Shown: positions 46,184 through 54,130 of the stretch, piece after piece | How the letters are laid out: the number at the start of each line of letters is the position of its first letter | Position numbering within the stretch: the first letter of the stretch is position 1 | The notes under the pieces: model-generated | Told to the model about the DNA's origin: nothing | What the model saw: the letters and a program-made list of their open reading frames with translations, nothing else | Databases searched by the model: none | NCBI GenBank assembly: GCA_018646865.1 | Contig: JABGTW010000075.1 | Location: 1 to 63,865, forward strand | DNA from: Cryomorphaceae bacterium | GTDB lineage: Bacteria > Bacteroidota > Bacteroidia > Flavobacteriales > Flavobacteriaceae | Direction of reading: 5' to 3' | DNA length: 63,865 nucleotides | Program-made: the position numbers and the translations under genes

Positions 46184-46204
46184 TATAAGTTACTTTTAGT
46201 TATA
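46184..46204. promoter_or_regulatory. Candidate HxlR operator
   Basis: TATAAGTTACTTTTAGTTATA is an imperfect palindrome with arms TATAAGT and AGTTATA, written here as its two arms around a seven-base centre. AGTTAC also occurs at 46170. It lies in the 200-base gap between the divergent HxlR and YceI genes. Confidence 0.35.
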
Positions 46205-46341
46205 ATAATTGCTATTATTGCATTTCAAAAATATAAATAACTTTTAATAATTAAACAAAAAGATGTTAAATAATCATTAAAACGTACTCAATTATACACC
46301 CCTCGTGTTGATTTAGCTAGTTTTACAGAAATATTAAAAAG

Positions 46342-46953
46342 ATGAAAAAACTATTTGCCTTACTAACATTTGTCACACTGACTTCTTGCAATATGAACTC
46401 AAGCACTCAGGAAACAAGTTCTGATGAAACTTTCTCTGCTAAAGACTCCATGTATAATATCCTGGTAGATGAAAGTTTAATAACTTGGACAGGTAAAGAA
46501 TTATCTTCTAAGCTTCATTATGGTACAATTAATTTAATTTCAGGAAATTTTGAAATATCAGCAGGGTTGATTTCAAAGGGTGAGTTTGTTGTTGATATGA
46601 CGACAATTATAAATCAGGATCTTCCACAAGAAAGAAGAGCTAGACTTGAAAATCATTTAAAATCAGAAGACTTCTTCTTTGTTGAATCATATCCAGAAGC
46701 AAAAATATCTATTTCAGAATCTGAAATTATTGCAGAAGGAAAATGGTTAGTCCTAGGGGAGTTAACAATTAAAAGCTATACTCATCCTATACAATTCGAA
46801 ATGTCAAACTCACAAGAAGGTTGGAAAGCAAATCTAGTTTTTGATAGATCTAAATATGAAGTCAGGTTTAGATCGGGTACATTTTTTGAAAATTTAGGAG
46901 ATAAATTAATTTATGACGATATAGAACTTGCAATAAACCTAAAAACTTTGTAA
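46342..46953 (+). CDS. YceI-family lipoprotein
   Basis: A 203-residue exported protein with a lipobox (VTLTSC, Cys16) and a YceI beta-barrel: LITWTGKELSSKLHYGTINL at the start, a FVVDMTTI strand, LENHLKSEDFFFVESYPEA as the central hallmark and LTIKSYTHPIQF. YceI proteins bind isoprenoid or quinone-like lipids in a lipocalin-like pocket. It heads a three-gene row with the CDGSH protein and the FMN reductase, and faces the HxlR gene. Confidence 0.9.
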   Translation: MKKLFALLTFVTLTSCNMNSSTQETSSDETFSAKDSMYNILVDESLITWTGKELSSKLHYGTINLISGNFEISAGLISKGEFVVDMTTIINQDLPQERRARLENHLKSEDFFFVESYPEAKISISESEIIAEGKWLVLGELTIKSYTHPIQFEMSNSQEGWKANLVFDRSKYEVRFRSGTFFENLGDKLIYDDIELAINLKTL

Positions 46954-46954
46954 T

Positions 46955-47041
46955 ATGAATTCAGATAGACCAAAATGTGGATGTGGAAACACGCAAGATC
47001 CGAATGGATATTGTGATGGATCACACCAAAATAAACAATGA
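46955..47041 (+). CDS. Tiny CDGSH-type iron-sulfur protein
   Basis: A 28-residue ORF whose product is almost only a CDGSH motif: CGCGNTQDPNGYCDGSH. The three Cys and the His that bind a 2Fe-2S cluster in CDGSH (mitoNEET) proteins are present. The spacing between the Thr and the third Cys is one residue longer than the common C-x-C-x2-(S/T)-x3-P-x-C form. It starts one base after the YceI stop and its TGA overlaps the ATG of the FMN reductase, which strongly favours real translation. It lacks the usual flanking strands, so it may need to dimerise or bind a partner. Confidence 0.68.
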   Translation: MNSDRPKCGCGNTQDPNGYCDGSHQNKQ

Positions 47042-47598
47042 TTAAAATTATAGCTTTTGGGGCATCGTCCTCAAAAAACTCAATTAATAAAAAACTTGCC
47101 TCTTTTGTAGCTAATAAAATTGCTCCTGAAGAGGCAACTATTATTGATCTTAATGACTTTGAAATGCCTATTTATAGTGAAGACAGGCATTCAGATGAAG
47201 GAGTTCCTAAAAAAGCATTAGAGTTTAAAAAAATTATTAATGAGAGTAACGGATTGGTTATTTCACTTGCAGAACATAATGGCTCTTATACCTCAGCATT
47301 TAAAAATATTTATGACTGGATATCTGTTATTGAAAAAACAGTTTGGGGCAACAAGCCTATATTATTAATGTCTACAAGTGATGGAGCCCGAGGGGGGAAG
47401 AGCGTGTTAGAGACAGCTTTATCCCGTTTTTCAAGACAAAGTAATTTTGACATACCTCACTTTATACTACCAAACTTTAGTGAAAATTTTTCAGAAGAAT
47501 TCGGGATTACTAACCAAACACTACTGAATGAGCTAAAAAAACAAATAATAGAATTTAAAAAACAAGTAGACACACTACTTGACTCCGGATACAATTAA
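47038..47598 (+). CDS. NADPH-dependent FMN reductase/quinone reductase-like flavoprotein
   Basis: A 186-residue flavodoxin-fold oxidoreductase. The N-terminal IIAFGASSSKNSINKKLA is the FMN-phosphate loop, SLAEHNGSYTSAFKNIYDWIS carries the second FMN-binding segment, and LLMSTSDGARGGKSVLE follows. Family members (ChrR, AzoR-related YhdA types) reduce quinones, azo dyes or flavin using NADPH. Start overlaps the CDGSH stop by four bases. Beside a HxlR regulator with a conserved Cys, a role in quinone or electrophile detoxification is plausible. Confidence 0.88.
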   Translation: MIKIIAFGASSSKNSINKKLASFVANKIAPEEATIIDLNDFEMPIYSEDRHSDEGVPKKALEFKKIINESNGLVISLAEHNGSYTSAFKNIYDWISVIEKTVWGNKPILLMSTSDGARGGKSVLETALSRFSRQSNFDIPHFILPNFSENFSEEFGITNQTLLNELKKQIIEFKKQVDTLLDSGYN

Positions 47599-48183
47599 AG
47601 TACCATTCCAGTCTCCATCTTTTCCGTAAAACCATGATTCTGTGTTTTTAAAACCAGCAGCTTTAAAAAACGTAAGCCAATCTTTTTTTGCAAACATTTT
47701 CATGGTTGTTATACAGCAATCTTCTTGCCAGGTATGAGAGGGCTTGTTTTCTTTATAATAATCAATACCCATGATTAGCTTCCCCCCTTTAAGGATCCAA
47801 TTATCATGAATATGCTTGATTAGTTTGTCTGGACTTTCAAAATAGTAAAACACTTCCATGGAGTGAACTATATCAACTTTTTTATCTGGACTCCAATTCA
47901 TTAGGTCGCTACAGTAGTATTTGTTTTTATTGTCAAGGTTTTCTGCTTTTTCAATCATATTAGAGGACCCATCAACACCAATCGCTTTTTTACAGTTAGG
48001 ATTTGAGCCTATATTTCTTACAACCCAACCATTTCCACAACCAGCGTCTATAAAACTAAACTCAGACAATCCCTTAGTTGAATTTTCAAGCATATTCTTT
48101 ACAGATGAAGAATGGCCTTCCGCCATGCCCTCATCCTTTCCCTTTATCACCCAATCACTAAAAACCTTAATAGGTGTTCCCAT
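47575..48183 (-). CDS. Class I SAM-dependent methyltransferase
   Basis: A 202-residue Methyltransf_11/25-like protein with motif I FIDAGCGNGWVVRNI, acidic GVDGSS after strand 2, DIVHSMEVFYYFESPDK as motif II and GGKLIMGIDYY as motif III. It lacks any membrane segment. The acceptor is unknown. Its 3' end overlaps the FMN reductase by 24 bases in convergent orientation. It is co-oriented with the phosphatase gene upstream (seven bases apart). Confidence 0.82.
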   Translation of the reverse strand: MGTPIKVFSDWVIKGKDEGMAEGHSSSVKNMLENSTKGLSEFSFIDAGCGNGWVVRNIGSNPNCKKAIGVDGSSNMIEKAENLDNKNKYYCSDLMNWSPDKKVDIVHSMEVFYYFESPDKLIKHIHDNWILKGGKLIMGIDYYKENKPSHTWQEDCCITTMKMFAKKDWLTFFKAAGFKNTESWFYGKDGDWNGTLIVSGVK

Positions 48184-48190
48184 GCTCTAT

Positions 48191-48685
48191 TTAGTCTACT
48201 TTAATTAATTTGTGAGTCACTGTTGAGCCACAGACTGAAACAATATATAAATTAGAGTTATTCAGATCATCGATTTGAGGATAATAATCATTGTCTATCA
48301 ACTCATTTACAAAATCAGGAATTGTATCACTGTGACCAACCACAAGTGTAGTCTTCCCAATATTTGATTTTATAAAACCATCGTAATCAATATCAGAGGG
48401 AGAATAAAAAACAAGTTCAAGATTATTTTTTTTTGCTAATGGCTCAACTGTTTTTAATGTTCTTTTATAATTAGTTGAGTAAATTTTGGACACCTCTTTA
48501 TCTGAAAAATAATTTTTCCAGTTCTGAGCTCTTAAGAAACCTTTCTCGTTTAAATCAGGATTTGGTTCAGATTTATCAGCACGAACTTTTTCTGCATGTC
48601 GAATAAGATAAAAAGTTGAGCAGTTATCATGAGAAGCTTCACCCAAAAAAAAAGACAGGAACAATAATGTTTTTAAAAGAATCAC
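48191..48685 (-). CDS. Secreted histidine phosphatase family protein
   Basis: A 164-residue branch-1 histidine phosphatase. YLIRHAEK holds the phosphorylated His, YSTNYKRTLKT the second Arg, and LVVGHSDTIPD the second His. An N-terminal hydrophobic segment (LLKTLLFLSFFLGEA) looks like a signal peptide. I chose the GTG at 48685, which overlaps the stop of the membrane-protein gene (GTGA); a longer reading would run 29 residues into that gene. The substrate is unknown. Confidence 0.82.
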   Translation of the reverse strand: MILLKTLLFLSFFLGEASHDNCSTFYLIRHAEKVRADKSEPNPDLNEKGFLRAQNWKNYFSDKEVSKIYSTNYKRTLKTVEPLAKKNNLELVFYSPSDIDYDGFIKSNIGKTTLVVGHSDTIPDFVNELIDNDYYPQIDDLNNSNLYIVSVCGSTVTHKLIKVD

Positions 48686-49386
48686 AGTATTATCTTTCTT
48701 CTGCTTATTATGTATATAAGATATGTAATTATAATAACTAGCGGCTCCCATATTAAAAGATAGTATGGCCAATCGCCAATTACTAATGGATTACTAACCT
48801 CGGGAGCAGCATTTACATACATATAGTTAGAGCCTAGTAAAAAATTTATAGGCATGATTATAACCATAAGAATATTTAGATGTACCCAAATCTTAAACCA
48901 TGAAAACTTTGGCAGCTTCATGTCTAAATGAAGAAACATAAATATCGGCAAGGCAATTATAAAACTATGCGAGATAAAATAGTTAAGATAATATCTTAAA
49001 CTGCCATCAAAATGATTAAGTTGTGGAGTTAAAATGGCCATGGCCCCCCCTATGACCCCCGTGTAATATACAAATTGAAATAACTTTTCCTTTTTCTTCA
49101 CAAAAGGAAGAACACAACAAATAAGTGAAGAAATTCCACATAAGTGAAGAGGAATAGTATATTGAATATCCCAAGTACCACTCATAAAATAATCTAAATT
49201 TTCAGAAATAAAATCAAGAATCATTATTATTCCAATAATATATGTAACCTGTACTTTTTGTTTTCTGTTTAGAAATCTTCCAAGAATTAGCGGAACTGAA
49301 ATAAAAACTAGAGAAAACAAAGCCCAAGTCTTCCATTCATCAGACATAAATTCAATTATATATATAGGGATTGGATTCTCTTTCAT
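48682..49386 (-). CDS. YwaF/TIGR02206-type membrane protein
   Basis: A 234-residue protein with about seven membrane helices. IPLHLCGISSLICCVLP and a later NHFDGSLRYYLNYFISHSFI match the hallmarks of the YwaF/TMEM164 family (conserved His-Leu-Cys and a His in helix 5). TMEM164 in animals acts as an acyltransferase; the bacterial role is unknown. The start is the ATG at 49386 rather than the TTG two codons upstream. Its stop overlaps the phosphatase start. Confidence 0.78.
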   Translation of the reverse strand: MKENPIPIYIIEFMSDEWKTWALFSLVFISVPLILGRFLNRKQKVQVTYIIGIIMILDFISENLDYFMSGTWDIQYTIPLHLCGISSLICCVLPFVKKKEKLFQFVYYTGVIGGAMAILTPQLNHFDGSLRYYLNYFISHSFIIALPIFMFLHLDMKLPKFSWFKIWVHLNILMVIIMPINFLLGSNYMYVNAAPEVSNPLVIGDWPYYLLIWEPLVIIITYLIYIISRRKIIL

Positions 49387-49418
49387 AAACAATAGGTTTT
49401 CAAATGTATAAAAACTAT

Positions 49419-50393
49419 TTAACTAAGGTTGAAAAAGAAAGACTTTCTCAATAGGTCAAGACTTTTTGGAACAGCAGTATTCGCATCTTCATTACCTTCA
49501 AACTCAAGGGATATATATCCTCTATAATTGTTTTCCCTCATAAGCTCTCCAATTGATTCGTAATCAATATTAACCTGGTTAAAGGCAGGCCATTTCGCAC
49601 CTCCAAAATATGTTTTAGCCTGAATAAGGCACGTGTGTGGCGCTAGCTCGGCAAGTTGTTTTTTACGATTATCAAAAAAGTTCCCCGTATCTAAAGTTAC
49701 ACTTAGCCATGGAGAGTTTATAGCGTTAACAATTTTCATCACGCCTTTAGAAGTTAATCCAAGCCCCCAGTGGTTTTCTAAGCCGAGAACAACACCGCAT
49801 TTTTCAGCAGTAGGAATACATTGTTCTATAGAATCTATAACCCACTTGAACCCCTCTTCCTCAGTATACCCTTCAAGAACAGCCTCTACCCCTTTATTTT
49901 CCATTAGCACATCAAACTCTGAGTTATCCCCTACAGGTTTTGTTGTTCCCCATCTTCCAGTATTTATTCTAATAGTTGGAATTCCGAGTGAATATGCAAC
50001 TTCAATTTGATGTTTTGTTAACTCAACATTTTCTTTTCTTTTAGAAGCATCAGGACTAACAAAACTTTGATGTGTTGAAAGACCCATGATATCTAATCCT
50101 GAATCAAATGCTCTTTTTTTAATTTGTTGTAAATAATTATTCTCTTCTGATTCCATTTGGATTAGCAATAACTCTATTCCATCAAACCCAAATTCTGACG
50201 CTTTATCAATACAATATTCAATAGGAGTTTCTCTTCCATTGAATTGCCAAAAAGAATATGTAGAAACACCAATAGGGTTATGCTTTATGTTTTTAACAAC
50301 ACTTTTTTTAGTAGAATTTAAATTGGTGCAACCAATTAGTGGGGCACCAAGCGTAGCCGCTGTGATTGATTTTATAAGGGATCTTCTTTTCAT
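49419..50393 (-). CDS. Sugar phosphate isomerase/epimerase-like TIM-barrel lipoprotein
   Basis: A 324-residue exported AP-endonuclease-2 family TIM barrel. The N-terminus MKRRSLIKSITAATLGAPLIGC combines a twin-arginine-like RR with a lipobox, suggesting Tat export as a lipoprotein. Metal-site residues are seen in GFDGIELLL, LGLENHWGLGL, LTLDTGNFFDNR-like (SVTLDTGNFFD) and YISLEFEG. Such enzymes act on sugars or inositols. It is divergent from the tandem secreted triplet starting at 50456. Confidence 0.85.
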   Translation of the reverse strand: MKRRSLIKSITAATLGAPLIGCTNLNSTKKSVVKNIKHNPIGVSTYSFWQFNGRETPIEYCIDKASEFGFDGIELLLIQMESEENNYLQQIKKRAFDSGLDIMGLSTHQSFVSPDASKRKENVELTKHQIEVAYSLGIPTIRINTGRWGTTKPVGDNSEFDVLMENKGVEAVLEGYTEEEGFKWVIDSIEQCIPTAEKCGVVLGLENHWGLGLTSKGVMKIVNAINSPWLSVTLDTGNFFDNRKKQLAELAPHTCLIQAKTYFGGAKWPAFNQVNIDYESIGELMRENNYRGYISLEFEGNEDANTAVPKSLDLLRKSFFFNLS

Positions 50394-50455
50394 GTTAACG
50401 AATTTTATTTTTTTTATTGTAATTTAATAAATCAAACTTTAAATTAATCTAAACA

Positions 50456-51235
50456 ATGAAAAAAATAAAAATCATGGTTGCGTTAGCTTTGGCTTTTGCG
50501 TCAACCGGAATAACTGCTCAAGAGCAGCAGGTAGCAAATTTTACATTTCTTGATGTCCCAACTCAAGAGATAGGAAAGTTTATTAGGCTTCATAAACAAG
50601 TAACTGATATGACTATGGAATATAGAGAACATCAAAACCATTGGTTATTAACTCACTTTCAGGGATCAGGATCAAATGTAGTAATATGGTCTAATTACCC
50701 TTCAGTAGAAGAAGTATATAAAGATAACGCTCTAGCTGCAATTGGCAAGAAATGGGAGGCTCTTGAAGGTCAAGAAAAAGAAGAATTTGAAAAATTAGTT
50801 TCAGAATACATGGCATATTGGTCAGGACACACTGATGAAATTAGAGTGATAGACTGGGATAACAATGTTAAGCATTCAGAAAACATGGATTGGGATACTC
50901 GTTTTTATGCTTTGTTTGGAAACTATCAAACAACAGGTAATACAGAATTAGTAGGAGACGCTTTTAACAGCTGGCTTATTTTTCCTGGAATAGAAGATGG
51001 CTCAGTTCAATCAGGAGGATTTTCTTCTCACTTATCAGGGTCAGGGTCAGATCTTCAAGTATGGACAATTCATTCAACTCTTGAGGATTATGTAAATTCA
51101 ATTTCTCTTCAAGGTAATACTGAGGGAAGAAGTACTTTCTGGCAAAATGTGGCAGGAAATCATACTGACAACATGTATGTTCACAGAGGTCATGTAGTGA
51201 ACGGAAAATTTGATCTAGCAGGTCCAAACAATTAA
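50456..51235 (+). CDS. Secreted protein of unknown function, tandem family member 1
   Basis: A 259-residue exported protein; the signal peptide ends near GITAQ. I do not recognise a named family. Two internal halves seem to share a pattern: an aromatic-rich strand (NFTFLDVPTQEIGKFIRLHK), a G-S-G turn (QGSGSNVVIW) and later LSGSGSDLQVWTIHSTLED, each half ending in a GN/GHxD motif (SGHTDEIR, GNHTDNMY). This suggests a duplicated alpha/beta-barrel unit, like dimeric ferredoxin-fold monooxygenase-type domains. It is similar to the next gene, ending in the same GKFDLAGPNN. Confidence 0.8.
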   Translation: MKKIKIMVALALAFASTGITAQEQQVANFTFLDVPTQEIGKFIRLHKQVTDMTMEYREHQNHWLLTHFQGSGSNVVIWSNYPSVEEVYKDNALAAIGKKWEALEGQEKEEFEKLVSEYMAYWSGHTDEIRVIDWDNNVKHSENMDWDTRFYALFGNYQTTGNTELVGDAFNSWLIFPGIEDGSVQSGGFSSHLSGSGSDLQVWTIHSTLEDYVNSISLQGNTEGRSTFWQNVAGNHTDNMYVHRGHVVNGKFDLAGPNN

Positions 51236-51252
51236 TTAAAACAAAACAATAT
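51201..51252 (+). repeat. 52-bp direct repeat, copy 1
   Basis: Identical to 52040-52091. It spans the last nine or so codons of gene 1, its stop and the short spacer before gene 2. Exact identity in both coding and noncoding parts points to a recent duplication or gene conversion. Confidence 0.9.
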
Positions 51253-51255
51253 AAT

Positions 51256-52074
51256 ATGAAAACAATAAAATTATTTCTGGTATTGCTGTTTACTGCATCA
51301 ATATCAGCGCAAGGTGTTGTTGATATAACATACTTTGATATACCAGCTGACAAGGTTGGAGAGTTTATTAAAACACATAAACAGTTTATGGACATATCTT
51401 TAACTGATGATAGAAAAGTTGAAGGTCAATGGGTTTATCGCCATTGGTATGGATCAGGACATTCTGTAGTTGTAGAAACATATTTTGCCTCTGCAGCAGA
51501 TGCCGTTAATGATGATCCATGGGCAGGCTTTAGACAAGCATGGCAAGCTGCTTCTGAAGCAGAACAAAAAAGAGGGTGGAACAAAGAAACAGATACAGAA
51601 TACTCTACTGAAGAAATGGGCGCAATAGGTCAAAAATATGCTTCTTTTCTTGGCAATCATAGCGATGAAATCAGAAATGTAGATTTTGACAATAATTTTG
51701 TTTCAAAACCAGATGTTAACTGGGACACCAATTTTGTTTTAGTTGTTGGAAATTACAACTCTAAAAGTGCAGATTGGAGCAAATTAGGACAATCATATAT
51801 GGACTGGCAAACTAAGCCTGGAGTAGAAAAAGGACTCCAATTAGGAGGAGGATATACTTCTCACTTTTCAGGAAACGGATATGATGTTAGATTTTTTAGC
51901 GCATATGCTAATCTTGTAGATTTTGCAAAAGCTATAACTACTGATAGTGTTGCAACAGAGGGAGGCGGAGCAGCTTTTTGGCCAGAAGTAGCTGGAGAGC
52001 ATGAAGATCAAATCTATATTCATGTTGGGCATATTGAAGACGGAAAATTTGATCTAGCAGGTCCAAACAATTAA
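51256..52074 (+). CDS. Secreted protein of unknown function, tandem family member 2
   Basis: A 272-residue exported paralogue of the preceding protein; signal peptide ends near SISAQ. Shared features are VDITYFDIPADKVGEFIKTHK, YGSGHSVVVETYF, LGNHSDEIRNVD, HFSGNGYDVRFFSAYANLVD and AGEHEDQIYIHVGH, then GKFDLAGPNN. It carries an extra segment around ASEAEQKRGWNK. The paired H/D motifs (GNHSDE, GEHEDQ) could be ligand or metal sites; this is speculation. It follows gene 1 by 20 bases. Confidence 0.8.
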   Translation: MKTIKLFLVLLFTASISAQGVVDITYFDIPADKVGEFIKTHKQFMDISLTDDRKVEGQWVYRHWYGSGHSVVVETYFASAADAVNDDPWAGFRQAWQAASEAEQKRGWNKETDTEYSTEEMGAIGQKYASFLGNHSDEIRNVDFDNNFVSKPDVNWDTNFVLVVGNYNSKSADWSKLGQSYMDWQTKPGVEKGLQLGGGYTSHFSGNGYDVRFFSAYANLVDFAKAITTDSVATEGGGAAFWPEVAGEHEDQIYIHVGHIEDGKFDLAGPNN

Positions 52075-52091
52075 TTAAAACAAAACAATAT
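52040..52091 (+). repeat. 52-bp direct repeat, copy 2
   Basis: Second copy of the repeat at 51201-51252, at the end of gene 2 and the spacer before gene 3. It ends within the candidate start codon of gene 3. Confidence 0.9.
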
Positions 52092-52863
52092 GAAAATTTT
52101 AAAAACAATCAAAATGAGAAAATTATTTTTAATTATTGCCCTTGTTTCTCTAGCACCACTTTCAGCACAAGGTAATGGTGATTTCGTTTCTTTTCAATTT
52201 GTTAAGACTACACCAGGAGAACAGTACAATGTTATATTAAACGAAAAGTGGAAGGACCTTCATCAAATGCGAATAGATGAAGGAACAATAACTGGATGGG
52301 ACACCTGGTGGAGAGTTGGGGCTACCTCCGAATCTGATTGGAACCTGTTAATTGTAACAGTTGCCAATCATCCAGATAGCCTGAACGCTAATGTAGGAGT
52401 TCCAAAAATGAGACCTGACTACAGCGCAATGGATAGAGAAATCTTTTTAGAAAAAAACTCAAAAGCAAGAACTCTTGTTTGGCAAAACATATATGTCAAC
52501 AAGGGATTAAATTTTACAGGTAATAACGGAGAGACTCCGGCTGTTCCTCAAGTTGCTGTTATAAATGCCATGAAAACAGACTATTCTAATGATGCAAAAT
52601 ATGAGCAACTAGAAAATAGTCTAAATTCTGGAGGTTTGGGAGCTAGATTAGGATGGGGGCTTTTAAAAAGATTAGATAATTATGGCGATGCAATACACCA
52701 TAATTATATGACTGTAGATTTTTATGAAAAAATGTCTGACTTGATGCTCTCAAGAGTTCCGACTGAGAATGTTCCAAGACAATTACAAGAAGTTCTTAGG
52801 ATGAGAGAACATAAAAGCAGTATTACTCTTTGGTCAGGAATCTCTCTAAGACCAACGGAATAA
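52090..52863 (+). CDS. Secreted protein of unknown function, tandem family member 3 (divergent)
   Basis: A 257-residue exported protein with a signal peptide ending near PLSAQ. It is more distant from the first two, but keeps an opening strand (FVSFQFVKTTPGEQYNVIL), a Trp-rich central part (ITGWDTWWRVGATSESDWNLL) and the overall length. No known motif is visible. The start at 52090 uses the repeat boundary; the ATG at 52114 gives a more compact signal peptide and is equally possible. A terminator follows, so the three genes likely form one transcript. Confidence 0.75.
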   Translation: MKILKTIKMRKLFLIIALVSLAPLSAQGNGDFVSFQFVKTTPGEQYNVILNEKWKDLHQMRIDEGTITGWDTWWRVGATSESDWNLLIVTVANHPDSLNANVGVPKMRPDYSAMDREIFLEKNSKARTLVWQNIYVNKGLNFTGNNGETPAVPQVAVINAMKTDYSNDAKYEQLENSLNSGGLGARLGWGLLKRLDNYGDAIHHNYMTVDFYEKMSDLMLSRVPTENVPRQLQEVLRMREHKSSITLWSGISLRPTE

Positions 52864-52884
52864 TTTTCTAGATCAAATAAAAAG

Positions 52885-52913
52885 AAAACCCCTCCTTTTA
52901 GAGGGGTTTTTTT
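52885..52913 (+). terminator. Intrinsic terminator after the secreted triplet
   Basis: AAAACCCCTC (52885-52894) pairs with GAGGGGTTTT (52901-52910) around CTTTTA and continues into T residues. The last T is also the first base of the next gene's -7 box. Confidence 0.9.
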
Positions 52914-52920
52914 ATTTTTG
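52913..52920 (+). promoter_or_regulatory. Predicted -7 box of serine hydrolase gene, leaderless type
   Basis: TATTTTTG ends five bases before the ATG at 52926, immediately downstream of a strong terminator, so this must be an independent promoter if the gene is expressed. Confidence 0.55.
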
Positions 52921-52925
52921 ATATT

Positions 52926-54086
52926 ATGAGACAGTTATCGATATTTATTTTATTTCTTTTTTTATTACAAGGATGTTATTTAAGAGATAACCCTATAAAG
53001 ACATCTATGAAAAATGATGATTTTTTAACTGAAATCCTTAAAAATAAAAATGAATATGAAATCCAGATAGCCTATACAGAAGTTACAAGAGATAGAGATG
53101 GCGAGCCAGTATTTAGAGATTTTGAACTTCAAGTTGATGAAGAAAAATATTTTTATCCAGCAAGCACAATTAAGCTACCTATTATAGTTTTAACTCTTGA
53201 TAAAATAAACGAACTTAGGGCAACAGGAATTGATATTACAACTAAATCAAAAATCTTAATTTCATCAACTCATGACGGGAATAACCAAATTCAAAAAGAC
53301 AGTATAACTTCTTTTCAAAATTTGATTGCTGATGTTTTTCTAGTTAGCGACAACTCATCCTCAAACGTACTAATTGATTTTATAGGATATAATAATTTTA
53401 ATGTTAAAATGGCGGAAGCAGGATTTAAAAACACATATCTAAATCATAAATTCAATCCGGATCCTTATGTTAATATTAATTGGCAAATAAAGACAGTCAA
53501 AAATGAATTAATATCACCAAATGATAATCAAATTATAATTACTGCAGATCAAAATATTTTAGGATTAAAAAAAGGAAAAAAGAAATTTCAAGACGGTATA
53601 GCAATCACAGGATCCCTTGATTTTTCTCAAAAAAATCGATCTTCAATAAAAGACATGCACAATATATTAAAAAGAATAATTTTTCCTTTAAAGTTTGATA
53701 AAGACAAGACTTTTAATCTTAACGTTGAGGATTATGATTTTTTAAGATATTGGATGAGTAGATTTACTTATGAAGATATTGGAGATAAATTTAAAACCAA
53801 AAAAAAATATTTTGACTCTTATAATAAGTTTTTTATTCACGGAGAGGATACAATTGTAAACGATAGAAACATTAGAGTATACAATAAAATTGGGCAGGCT
53901 TATGGAACTTCAGTAGACAATGGATACATAAAAAATTATCAGGATGATGTTGAGTTTTTTCTAACAGCAACTATTTATACAAACAAGAATAAAACAATTA
54001 ATGACAATGTATATGAGTACAATCAAATTGCGATACCCTTTCTTTCAAAATTATCTCAATCAATATACTCGAGATTATCAGAATGA
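52926..54086 (+). CDS. Class A beta-lactamase-like serine hydrolase lipoprotein
   Basis: A 386-residue exported protein with a lipobox (FLLQGC, Cys17). The active-site motifs of class A serine hydrolases are visible: SxxK as STIK (Ser80-Lys83), SDN at 141-143 and a K-x-G triad as KIG within RVYNKIGQ. The usual Glu166-type omega-loop residue is not obvious, so real beta-lactam hydrolysis is doubtful; a peptidase or penicillin-binding role is possible. It is transcribed alone between a terminator and a convergent gene. Confidence 0.82.
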   Translation: MRQLSIFILFLFLLQGCYLRDNPIKTSMKNDDFLTEILKNKNEYEIQIAYTEVTRDRDGEPVFRDFELQVDEEKYFYPASTIKLPIIVLTLDKINELRATGIDITTKSKILISSTHDGNNQIQKDSITSFQNLIADVFLVSDNSSSNVLIDFIGYNNFNVKMAEAGFKNTYLNHKFNPDPYVNINWQIKTVKNELISPNDNQIIITADQNILGLKKGKKKFQDGIAITGSLDFSQKNRSSIKDMHNILKRIIFPLKFDKDKTFNLNVEDYDFLRYWMSRFTYEDIGDKFKTKKKYFDSYNKFFIHGEDTIVNDRNIRVYNKIGQAYGTSVDNGYIKNYQDDVEFFLTATIYTNKNKTINDNVYEYNQIAIPFLSKLSQSIYSRLSE

Positions 54087-54130
54087 CCTCATCAAAATAA
54101 TTAAAAAGGGCAGAAGAACTCATGTCGTAA

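Noticed and set aside
50976-51395. A 139-codon minus-strand ORF under the secreted triplet
   Set aside because: Antisense to two clear secreted genes, no family-like motifs and no promoter; a shadow of the coding pattern.
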